Positions 1 through 5,357 of a DNA stretch of 6,482 bases are shown one piece after another. The stretch is from Prevotellaceae bacterium (lineage in GTDB: Bacteria; Bacteroidota; Bacteroidia; Bacteroidales; Bacteroidaceae). The position numbers were made by a program, and so were the translations under genes. Under the pieces are notes generated by a model. The model was given only the letters and a program-made list of their open reading frames with translations, had not been told where the DNA came from and ran no database searches. The stretch is taken from contig JAUNIK010000161.1 in the NCBI GenBank assembly GCA_030523505.1, positions 1 to 6,482 on the forward strand. The letters run 5' to 3'. Position 1 is the first letter of the stretch, and the number at the start of each line of letters is the position of its first letter.

Positions 1-87
1 TCACATACCGCATCAACTGAGCGGAAATTGTACCAAGTTATTTTTTAACGATTACCTAACTAAATCAATAATACACTGATTTGTGTA

Positions 88-95
88 CAAAGTTA
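88..95 (-). promoter_or_regulatory. Candidate divergent -7 box (TAACTTTG, - strand)
   Basis: Read on the - strand, this octamer fits the Bacteroidetes -7 consensus TAnnTTTG. No good TTTG -33 element lies about 20 bp upstream of it, so the match rests on the -7 box alone. Transcription would run leftward toward the - strand ATG at 13-11, whose gene is outside the window. The box overlaps the TTTGT-GT-ACAAA dyad at 80-91, which could be an operator or chance. Confidence 0.25.
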
Positions 96-138
96 GCACA
101 TTTTTTGCGATTAACGATGGAATGAAAGATTTTTTTTG

Positions 139-146
139 TAAATTTG
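139..146 (+). promoter_or_regulatory. Candidate hisH promoter, -7 box TAAATTTG
   Basis: TAAATTTG fits the Bacteroidetes primary sigma factor -7 consensus TAnnTTTG exactly and is followed by GC, as is common in this group. The -33 position (about 115-119) has no clear TTTG, so support is partial. If used, transcription would begin near 150-155 and give hisH a leader of roughly 220 nt that contains the whole foldback element at 175-357. No other TAnnTTTG was found on the + strand between here and hisH. Confidence 0.4.
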
Positions 147-174
147 CAAAGTTTTATAGAATATAAATACAGTA

Positions 175-357
175 GTTTCGGAAGTTAGGAGAAGTTATCG
201 CTTCGCTGGGAAGTTAAGGGGAGTTAAGGGACGAATGTTTCTACCATACAAACCTTTACCGCGAGAATAACTATTGTCATTTAACTTCCCTAGCGAGTGG
301 AGCGAGCGATAACTTCCCATAACTCCCTTTAACTCCTAGGTTTCGAGACTTCGAAAC
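175..357. repeat. Foldback (MITE-like) inverted-repeat element
   Basis: Two arms face each other. GAAGTTATCGCT (191-202) pairs perfectly with 305-316. TCGCT (203-207) pairs with 292-296, after an 8-nt bulge at 297-304. GGGAAGTTAA (208-217) pairs with 281-290, with one bulged T at 291. About 63 nt of loop separates the arms. Further out, TAGGAG (186-191) matches CTCCTA (333-338), and GTTTCG (175-180) matches CGAAAC (352-357) at the outer edge. Each arm contains repeated units of the type GGGAAGTTA or GGGAGTTA about 10 bp apart. There is no ORF of note and no clear target duplication. It resembles a non-autonomous mobile or dispersed repeat; the family is not identified. Confidence 0.7.
340..357 (+). 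other. Perfect 7-bp hairpin before hisH
   Basis: GTTTCGA (340-346) and TCGAAAC (351-357) form a perfect 7-bp stem with a GACT loop, 14 nt before the GTG start of hisH. No T run follows, so it is not a classical terminator. It also forms the right edge of the foldback element. In an mRNA it would stand next to the ribosome entry region. Confidence 0.55.
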
Positions 358-371
358 ATTAACAAGACTGA

Positions 372-980
372 GTGAAAGTAGCAATAGTAAAATATAATGC
401 AGGCAATATATATTCGGTAGTCAATGCCCTTCGTCGTTTGGGTGTTGAACCGATGCTGACGGACAAGGCTGAAGAAATCATGTCGGCAGAGCGTGTCATC
501 TTCCCCGGTCAGGGTGAGGCGAGCAACGCGATGGCATACCTCCGTGAGCACAGACTCGACGAGGTAATCCGTTCTCTGAAGCAGCCTGTCCTCGGTATCT
601 GCATCGGTCAGCAGTTGCTCTGTCAGCACTCGGAAGAGGGCGACACCGACTGTATCGGAGTATTCCCGCTCGATGTGAAGCGTTTTAATCCGGAAAGACA
701 CGAGGATAAAGTGCCGCAGATGGGTTGGAACTCGATACACGACCTGAAGTCGCCGCTCTTCAAGGGCATCAACGAGAACGACTTCATCTACAATGTCCAT
801 AGCTTCTATGTTCCGCAGAGCGAGTTTACCATTGCTACCTGCGATTACATACTACCCTACTCCGCTGCCCTGAACAAGGACAATTTCTACACTTGTCAGT
901 TTCATCCAGAGAAGAGTGGGGAAGTAGGACAGCAAATAATACAAAACTTTCTCGAGACCCTCCCCCATCCCCTCCCGTAA
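372..980 (+). CDS. hisH: Imidazole glycerol phosphate synthase, glutaminase subunit HisH
   Basis: HisH hydrolyses glutamine and passes ammonia to HisF, which makes imidazole-glycerol phosphate and AICAR (histidine step 5, cytoplasm). The 202-residue product is a class I glutamine amidotransferase. The nucleophile is Cys77 in GICIGQQLL, and His178 and Glu180 in FHPEKSG complete the triad. The start is GTG at 372, because an in-frame TGA (369-371) directly precedes it; no Shine-Dalgarno is visible. The oxyanion segment reads PGQG (45-48), where the family norm I know is PGVG. The last seven residues (TLPHPLP) and the stop codon lie inside a G/C-rich palindromic repeat, so the natural C-terminus appears to have been replaced near Glu195. 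It is first of four his genes. The family call is firm; the effect of the tail is unknown. Confidence 0.96.
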   Translation: MKVAIVKYNAGNIYSVVNALRRLGVEPMLTDKAEEIMSAERVIFPGQGEASNAMAYLREHRLDEVIRSLKQPVLGICIGQQLLCQHSEEGDTDCIGVFPLDVKRFNPERHEDKVPQMGWNSIHDLKSPLFKGINENDFIYNVHSFYVPQSEFTIATCDYILPYSAALNKDNFYTCQFHPEKSGEVGQQIIQNFLETLPHPLP

Positions 981-993
981 AGGGCGGGGAGAA
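958..993. repeat. G/C-rich palindromic repeat, copy 1 (overlaps hisH 3' end)
   Basis: C-rich left half (CCCTCCCCCATCCCCTCCC) and G-rich right half (GGGCGGGGAG). CTCCCC (960-965) can pair with GGGGAG (986-991), and CCC (974-976) with GGG (982-984). The hisH stop codon TAA (978-980) lies in the loop. The order of blocks matches copy 2 at 3131-3187 and, more loosely, copy 3 at 3930-3968. No T run follows, so termination is unlikely. Confidence 0.7.
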
Positions 994-1013
994 TGAAAGT
1001 TACCAAGTAATTC

Positions 1014-1041
1014 GTAAATCAAAAATCACAAATCGTAAATG
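1014..1041 (+). repeat. Four-unit heptamer tandem repeat running into the hisA start
   Basis: Four units of 7 bp follow one another without a gap: GTAAATC, AAAAATC, ACAAATC and GTAAATG. The ATG of the last unit is the hisA start codon (1039-1041). The spacer has no Shine-Dalgarno, so this A-rich array is the immediate ribosome entry region of hisA. Gain or loss of a unit would change the leader length but not the protein. Confidence 0.65.
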
Positions 1042-1752
1042 ATTGAGCTTATACCAGCAATAGATATCATCGGTGGCAAATGTGTTCGCCTCACCAAAGG
1101 CGACTACGAGCAGAAGACCACCTATAACGACGATCCGGTGGCGCAGGCGAAGGAGTTCGAGTCGTTGGGATTCAAACGACTGCATATCGTTGACCTCGAC
1201 GGAGCGAAGTCGAAGCATGTCGTCAACATCGACATTCTGCGTCGCATAACGGAAGAGACATCGCTGACGATGGATTTCGGTGGAGGTATCAAGAGCGAAG
1301 AGGACATAGAGAAAGTCTTCAATGCTGGTGCTGCGATGGTGACCATCGGCAGCATAGCCGTAACCCAGCCGGAGTTGTTTCTCGCATGGCTCAGTAAATA
1401 TGGTCCAGAGAAGATCATCCTCGGTGCTGACGTAAGAAACGGTAAGGTAAGCATCAACGGATGGAAGGAAGATTCGACCGAGGATCTGCTGCCATTCCTT
1501 CACAAATATATCGACGCAGGGGTGAAGAATGTGCTCTGCACCGAGATATCAAAAGACGGTACGCTGAGCGGTCCCGCGATAGATCTGTATAAAGAAGTGA
1601 TGCGAGAATATCCAGAATTGCATCTTATTGCCTCAGGAGGCGTTTCATCAAACGATGATATTACCGCCCTCCATGAAGCCGGCATTCCTGCCGTAGTCTT
1701 TGGGAAATCCTTCTATGAAGGAAAAATCGATATCAACAAATTGGAATTATAA
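1039..1752 (+). CDS. hisA: ProFAR isomerase HisA
   Basis: HisA opens the ribose of ProFAR to give PRFAR by an Amadori rearrangement (histidine step 4). The 237-residue product is a complete (beta-alpha)8 barrel of normal family length. Catalytic Asp9 lies in IPAIDI at the end of strand 1, and the second catalytic Asp131 in GADVRNG, the pair expected for HisA. The HisA-specific NGW (140-142) follows. Phosphate-binding glycines are seen in FGGGI (80-84) and SGGV (199-202). TEISKDG (168-174) matches the conserved strand-6 loop. The start is the ATG at 1039; no in-frame alternative is needed. It lies 58 bp after hisH, across repeat copy 1, and 11 bp before hisF. HisF is the sister barrel, but NGW and the length separate the two. 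Confidence 0.97.
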   Translation: MIELIPAIDIIGGKCVRLTKGDYEQKTTYNDDPVAQAKEFESLGFKRLHIVDLDGAKSKHVVNIDILRRITEETSLTMDFGGGIKSEEDIEKVFNAGAAMVTIGSIAVTQPELFLAWLSKYGPEKIILGADVRNGKVSINGWKEDSTEDLLPFLHKYIDAGVKNVLCTEISKDGTLSGPAIDLYKEVMREYPELHLIASGGVSSNDDITALHEAGIPAVVFGKSFYEGKIDINKLEL

Positions 1753-1763
1753 ATACTAGCCGT

Positions 1764-2519
1764 ATGTTAGCAAAACGAATAATTCCTTGTCTGGATGTCA
1801 AGAACGGTGAGACCGTCAAGGGCACCAACTTCGTCAACCTACGTTCGGCGGGCGATCCTGTGGAACTGGGAAAGGCTTACAGCGATGCTGGAGCCGACGA
1901 ACTGTGCTTCCTCGATATCACCGCCTCTTTCGAGGGCAGAAAGACTTTCACGGATATGGTGAGCAGAGTGGCACGCGAGATAAACATCCCGTTCACCGTC
2001 GGTGGTGGCATCAACGAGATAGCAGATGTTGACCGTCTGCTCAATGCTGGTGCTGATAAAATCAGCGTGAACTCAGCAGCCATCCGCAACCCACAGCTGA
2101 TTGATGAGATTGCCCACCGCTACGGTTCGCAGGTTATAGTCTGTGCCATTGATGCACGCAACGATGCCGACGGATGGCACTGCTATACAAAAGGTGGACG
2201 TGAGCGCCAGGAGCTAGGACTCTTCGAATGGGCTCACGAAGCCCAGGAGCGTGGAGCCGGTGAGATACTGTTCACATCGATGGACCATGACGGAGTGAAA
2301 AACGGATATGCCAACGAAGCCCTTTCACAGTTGGCCGACGCGCTGAGCATTCCGATAATTGCCTCCGGAGGTGCAGGAAAGAAGGTGCATTTCAAAGACG
2401 CCTTCACCATTGGAAAGGCTGACGCAGCACTGGCAGCATCGGTGTTCCACTTCGGAGAGATACCTATCAACGAACTGAAATATTATTTGAGAGACCAAAA
2501 GATAAACGTAAGATTATGA
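1764..2519 (+). CDS. hisF: Imidazole glycerol phosphate synthase, cyclase subunit HisF
   Basis: HisF cyclises PRFAR with ammonia delivered by HisH, releasing imidazole-glycerol phosphate and AICAR. The 251-residue barrel has the usual length. Numbering falls in step with the well-studied Thermotoga enzyme: catalytic Asp11 (CLDV) and Asp130 (CAIDAR), with Asp176 in DHDG. The ammonia gate residues Arg5, Glu46, Lys99 and Glu167 are all present at the same numbers. Phosphate-binding glycines occur in VGGGI (79-83) and SGGAG (201-205). The start ATG is 11 bp after the hisA stop, with no Shine-Dalgarno. The TGA stop overlaps the hisIE start in ATGA, a sign of translational coupling. Nothing is odd about it. 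Confidence 0.98.
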   Translation: MLAKRIIPCLDVKNGETVKGTNFVNLRSAGDPVELGKAYSDAGADELCFLDITASFEGRKTFTDMVSRVAREINIPFTVGGGINEIADVDRLLNAGADKISVNSAAIRNPQLIDEIAHRYGSQVIVCAIDARNDADGWHCYTKGGRERQELGLFEWAHEAQERGAGEILFTSMDHDGVKNGYANEALSQLADALSIPIIASGGAGKKVHFKDAFTIGKADAALAASVFHFGEIPINELKYYLRDQKINVRL

Positions 2520-3127
2520 TTGATTTTGAAAAAATGGGTGGTCTTGTTCCTGCTATCGTTCAGGACGCAAACACCAAGACCGTGCTGATGCTCGGTTACA
2601 TGAACGAAGAAGCATACAACAAGACCCTTGAGATAAAGAAGGTGACATTCTGGAGTCGCAGCAGAAACGAGCTATGGACAAAGGGAGAGACTTCTGGTAA
2701 CTGGTTGAATCTGGTTGACATCAAGGTTGACTGCGACAACGACGCCCTGTTGGTGAAAGCCATACCAGAAGGTCCTACATGCCACAAAGGCACTGACACC
2801 TGTTGGGGCGAGGTGAACGAGAAGAATCCACTGCTGTTCCTCACCGAACTGCAGGATTTCATAAACCGCCGTCACGAGGAGATGCCAGAGGGTTCATATA
2901 CCACATCGCTCTTCAAGGACGGACTGAACCGCATGGCTCAGAAGGTGGGAGAAGAAGCATTGGAACTCGTGATCGAAGCATGCAACGGTACCAACGAGCG
3001 TATGATTTACGAAGGTTCGGACATGCTCTACCACCTCATCGTTCTTCTCACCAGCAAAGGACTGCGCATTGAGGACCTTGCAAAGGAGCTCATAGAGCGT
3101 CATGATCCGGGGTGGAAGAAACACTAG
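2516..3127 (+). CDS. hisI: Bifunctional phosphoribosyl-AMP cyclohydrolase / phosphoribosyl-ATP pyrophosphatase HisIE
   Basis: A fused enzyme for histidine steps 3 (HisI, N-terminal) and 2 (HisE, C-terminal). The HisI part (about 1-105) has WSRSR (46-50), [10 protein letters not shown] (53-62), the metal-binding Asp cluster Asp72/Asp74/Asp76 with Cys73, and zinc cysteines Cys89 and Cys96. The HisE part (about 106-203) is an alpha-helical MazG-like domain: Glu146-Glu147 and Glu150 in GEEALE, then Glu166 and Asp169 in YEGSD, fit EExxE...ExxD. At 203 residues it is a normal fused length. It starts in the 4-bp overlap with hisF, so it is probably translated by coupling. It is the last his gene here; a strong palindrome with five T's begins 3 bp after its stop. 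Often written hisIE. Confidence 0.97.
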   Translation: MIDFEKMGGLVPAIVQDANTKTVLMLGYMNEEAYNKTLEIKKVTFWSRSRNELWTKGETSGNWLNLVDIKVDCDNDALLVKAIPEGPTCHKGTDTCWGEVNEKNPLLFLTELQDFINRRHEEMPEGSYTTSLFKDGLNRMAQKVGEEALELVIEACNGTNERMIYEGSDMLYHLIVLLTSKGLRIEDLAKELIERHDPGWKKH

Positions 3128-3130
3128 GAG

Positions 3131-3187
3131 CCTCACCCCCTACCCCCCTCTCCCACAAGGCGAGGGGGAACCCATCCGGGGGGGGAG
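3131..3187. repeat. G/C-rich palindromic repeat, copy 2
   Basis: The C-rich left half begins at 3131. The inner stem is CCCCCTC (3144-3150) with GAGGGGG (3162-3168), a perfect 7-bp match around an 11-nt loop. It is followed by AA and a second small dyad, CCC-ATCC-GGG (3171-3180). The outer CTCACCCCC (3132-3140) can pair, with one mismatch, with the G run ending at 3187. It shares block order with copies 1 and 3. Confidence 0.75.
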
Positions 3188-3192
3188 TTTTT
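3131..3192 (+). terminator. Likely intrinsic terminator after hisIE
   Basis: The palindrome of copy 2 is followed at once by five T's (3188-3192), the layout of a Rho-independent terminator. It starts 3 bp after the hisIE stop and lies before the longest intergenic gap between genes in the window (3128-3269). It would separate the his genes from ftsE-lysC-lysA. The very long G and C runs allow several competing pairings, so efficiency cannot be judged by eye. Confidence 0.55.
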
Positions 3193-3269
3193 AAATAAAA
3201 AAAATAGTGAAATTTGCGTAATTCGTGGGAAAATAGCCATCGCCTTCGCTATCGTTATAAAAGAAAAAT
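3193..3269 (+). other. Leader region of ftsE with a short hairpin
   Basis: A/T-rich DNA between the presumed terminator and ftsE. A TTTG at 3213-3216 could be a -33 element, but no good TAnnTTTG lies about 20 bp after it, so no promoter is called. GTAATTCGT (3218-3226) also occurs at 1007-1015. ATAGC (3233-3237) and GCTAT (3248-3252) form a 5-bp stem, whose loop CATCGCCTTC resembles the ATCGCTTCGCT core of the foldback element near hisH. The run before the ATG is A-rich with no Shine-Dalgarno. Confidence 0.35.
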
Positions 3270-4004
3270 ATGATTATAGAATATAAAAACGTAAACATCT
3301 ACCAGGGTAACAAGTTGATTCTTGACCAGGTAGATTTCAAAGCCGATGAGGGTGAGTTCATATATATCATCGGTAAGGTGGGCTCAGGCAAGAGTTCACT
3401 TCTGAAAACCATGTATGCAGAACTCGACATCTATGAGGATGAAGCTGAACAGGCTGACGTTCTCGGTAGGGATATGATAAAGATTAAGCGAAAGGAAGTG
3501 CCAGCCCTCCGCCGAGAGATGGGTATCATCTTCCAGGACTTCCAGTTGCTGCACGACAGAACAGTGAAGAAAAACCTCGAGTTTGTGCTCAAAGCAACAA
3601 AATGGAAGTACAAGGAGCGCATCAACGAGCGCATCGACAAGGTGCTCGAGGATGTGGGAATGCTCGACAAGAAGAATGTGAAGCCTCATGAGCTCTCTGG
3701 CGGTGAACAGCAGCGAGTAGCAATAGCCCGCGCCCTGCTCAACGCTCCAAGAGTGATCATTGCCGATGAGCCTACAGGAAACCTCGACCCAGAGACGGCA
3801 GTGCAGATTGTGGGACTCCTCAACGAGATCAGCAAGACCGGCACCACCGTCATCATGTCAACCCACAACTGGGCAATGATGGACCGATTCCCTGGTACTG
3901 TGTACAAGTGCAAGGACGGGAAGCTGATAGCCCCCCAGCCCCCAAGGGGGGAGAACCCAGATGGGAACGAAGGCGAGAACGAGAACGAAAACAGTAACGA
4001 ATAA
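3270..4004 (+). CDS. ftsE: FtsE-type ABC transporter ATP-binding protein
   Basis: The ATPase of FtsEX, an inner-membrane complex that in studied bacteria controls peptidoglycan hydrolases at division; it sits on the cytoplasmic face. All ABC motifs are intact: Walker A GKVGSGKS (35-42), Q-loop Gln89, signature LSGGEQQ (142-148), Walker B VIIADEP (162-168, Asp166 and Glu167), D-loop NLD (171-173) and His199. EPTGNLDP and HELSGGEQQRVAIARA fit FtsE and its LolD/MacB relatives, so an export ATPase of that kind is the main alternative. The usual FtsE length is about 220. Here residues 221-244 are extra: a palindromic repeat encodes about 221-233, followed by a Glu/Asn-rich tail. No ftsX neighbours it. 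It lies 23 bp before lysC, probably in one transcript. Confidence 0.85.
   Translation: MIIEYKNVNIYQGNKLILDQVDFKADEGEFIYIIGKVGSGKSSLLKTMYAELDIYEDEAEQADVLGRDMIKIKRKEVPALRREMGIIFQDFQLLHDRTVKKNLEFVLKATKWKYKERINERIDKVLEDVGMLDKKNVKPHELSGGEQQRVAIARALLNAPRVIIADEPTGNLDPETAVQIVGLLNEISKTGTTVIMSTHNWAMMDRFPGTVYKCKDGKLIAPQPPRGENPDGNEGENENENSNE
3930..3968. repeat. G/C-rich palindromic repeat, copy 3 (inside ftsE)
   Basis: CCCCCC (3931-3936) and GGGGGG (3946-3951) form a stem around a 9-nt loop that itself holds a C run. A second dyad, CCCA-GA-TGGG (3956-3965), follows after a few bases, the same two-hairpin plan as copy 2. The copy begins exactly at the codon for residue 221 of the FtsE-like protein and is read through in frame, giving Ala-Pro-Gln-Pro-Pro-Arg-Gly-Glu-Asn-Pro-Asp-Gly-Asn. 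Confidence 0.7.
3965..4000 (+). repeat. Degenerate GAACGA hexamer repeat at the ftsE 3' end
   Basis: Six 6-bp units in a row: GAACGA, AGGCGA, GAACGA, GAACGA, AAACAG and TAACGA. They encode the Glu/Asn-rich last residues of the FtsE-like protein. The unit length is a multiple of three, so gain or loss of a unit would lengthen or shorten the tail without a frameshift. It starts inside the last bases of repeat copy 3. Confidence 0.6.
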
Positions 4005-4027
4005 AAACAAATAAATATATATCGACT

Positions 4028-5347
4028 ATGAAAGTAATGAAATTCGGTGGAACATCTGTAGGCTCACCAGAGCGCATGAAGGGTGTTGCACAGCTTATCA
4101 CAAAAAGTGGTGAACCTACATTTGTAGTACTGTCAGCAATGTCAGGCACAACAAACTCGCTTGTAGAAATCAGTAACTATCTCTACAAGAAGAACCCTGA
4201 CGGTGCTAACGAGATTATCAACCAGTTGGAGAAGAAATACTATGGTCATGTGGAAGACCTCTATTCAACAGAGGAGTACAAGACCATCACTCGCGATTTC
4301 CTGAAGCAGGAGTTCAAGTACCTCCGCTCATTCACCAAGGAACTGTTCACCAGTTTCGAGGAGAAGGCCATCGTAGCACAGGGCGAGATCATCAGCACCA
4401 ATATGGTTGTGAACTATCTGAAAGAGACCGGCGTGAACGCAGTGCTACTCTCTGCACTCGACTTCATGCGTACCGACAAGAATTCAGAGCCAGACTCAGA
4501 GTATATCAAGGAGAAGCTCGCTCAGGTGATGAAGCAGAACGAGGGTTATCAGATATACATCACTCAGGGATTCATCTGCCGCAACGCCTATGGCGAGGTT
4601 GACAACCTCCTTCGTGGTGGTTCTGATTACACAGCAAGCCTTATCGGTGCTGCACTCCCAGCTGAGGAAATCCAGATATGGACCGACATCGACGGTATGC
4701 ACAACAACGACCCACGTGTTGTTGACGACACAGAGGCTGTTCATCAGCTCAACTTCGAAGAAGCTGCCGAACTCGCATATTTCGGTGCAAAGATTCTCCA
4801 CCCTACCTGCATCCAGCCAGCAAAGTTCGCTGGTATCCCAGTTCGCCTGTTGAACACAATGGATCCAGATGCTCACGGCACTATCATCGACAATGTCATC
4901 ATGCGTGGCAAGATTAAGGCTGTTGCAGCAAAGGACAACATCACAGCCATCAAGATCAAGTCGTCACGAATGCTCCTCGCTACAGGTTTCCTTCGTAAGA
5001 TCTTTGAGATTTTCGAGAGTTACAACACTCCTATCGATATGCTCGCAACAAGTGAGGTGGGTGTGTCAATGTCAATCGACAACGACAAGCATCTCATCGA
5101 CATCGTTGACGAGTTGAAGAAGTTCGGTACAGTGACAGTAGATCAGGACATGTGCATCATCTGCGTTGTTGGCGATCTCGACTGGGCAAATGTTGGTTTC
5201 GAGGCACTCGCAACAGAGGCAATGAAGAATATCCCTGTGAGAATGATTTCTTACGGCGGTTCAAACTACAACATCTCTTTCCTCATCCGCGAAGCCGACA
5301 AGAAGCAGGCACTCCAAAGCCTTTCAAACACTCTGTTCAACAAATAA
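4028..5347 (+). CDS. lysC: Aspartate kinase (monofunctional, lysC-like)
   Basis: Phosphorylates aspartate to aspartyl-4-phosphate, the first step toward lysine, diaminopimelate, threonine and methionine (cytoplasm). The 439-residue product has an amino-acid kinase domain (about 1-295): KFGGTSVG (5-12), RGGSD (196-200), WTDIDG (218-223), DPR (228-230) and GAKILHP (253-259). A C-terminal regulatory part with two ACT domains (about 305-439) includes PIDMLATSEVGVS (335-347). There is no homoserine dehydrogenase domain, so it is not a ThrA-type fusion, and the length fits LysC (about 450). The usual LGRGGSD reads LLRGGSD here. Direct linkage to lysA, 10 bp apart, suggests a role in lysine or DAP supply and perhaps lysine feedback through the ACT domains; this is inference. 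The ATG has an A/T-rich leader and no Shine-Dalgarno. Confidence 0.95.
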   Translation: MKVMKFGGTSVGSPERMKGVAQLITKSGEPTFVVLSAMSGTTNSLVEISNYLYKKNPDGANEIINQLEKKYYGHVEDLYSTEEYKTITRDFLKQEFKYLRSFTKELFTSFEEKAIVAQGEIISTNMVVNYLKETGVNAVLLSALDFMRTDKNSEPDSEYIKEKLAQVMKQNEGYQIYITQGFICRNAYGEVDNLLRGGSDYTASLIGAALPAEEIQIWTDIDGMHNNDPRVVDDTEAVHQLNFEEAAELAYFGAKILHPTCIQPAKFAGIPVRLLNTMDPDAHGTIIDNVIMRGKIKAVAAKDNITAIKIKSSRMLLATGFLRKIFEIFESYNTPIDMLATSEVGVSMSIDNDKHLIDIVDELKKFGTVTVDQDMCIICVVGDLDWANVGFEALATEAMKNIPVRMISYGGSNYNISFLIREADKKQALQSLSNTLFNK

Positions 5348-5357
5348 AGAAAGTTAT

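Larger units (their letters stand above)
1..174. other. A/T-rich intergenic segment at the left edge
   Basis: No gene can be supported here. Two + frames are open from the window edge but stop early (TAA at 46-48, TGA at 77-79), so the 3' end of an upstream + gene is possible but not shown. On the - strand an ATG at 13-11 opens a frame that leaves the window after four codons, so the start of a divergent gene is equally possible. The stretch is rich in A and T runs. It contains a short dyad, TTTGT-GT-ACAAA, at 80-91, and a TAnnTTTG box on each strand, listed separately. Confidence 0.6.

Noticed and set aside
175..357. CRISPR array
   Set aside because: The repeated GGGAAGTTA-like units are short, about 10 bp apart, and inverted between arms; there are no uniform repeats with unique spacers.
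1..371. Histidine leader peptide and attenuator before hisH
   Set aside because: No short ORF with a run of CAT/CAC codons and no hairpin followed by a T run was found in the leader.
336..800. 154-codon open frame on the - strand over hisH
   Set aside because: Antisense shadow of hisH; its C-terminal end is simply the GTTTCGA hairpin region, and no domain is visible.
958..993. Terminator between hisH and hisA
   Set aside because: The hairpin is G/C-rich but no T run follows it, and hisA lies 46 bp further on in the same pathway.
2803..3072. 89-codon + strand open frame inside hisIE
   Set aside because: Out-of-frame shadow within the conserved HisE domain; low-complexity Arg/His-rich translation with no recognisable motif.
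3193..3269. Promoter for ftsE-lysC-lysA
   Set aside because: A TTTG at 3213-3216 is present but nothing close to TAnnTTTG follows at the right distance, so it was not called, although one is expected if the terminator works.
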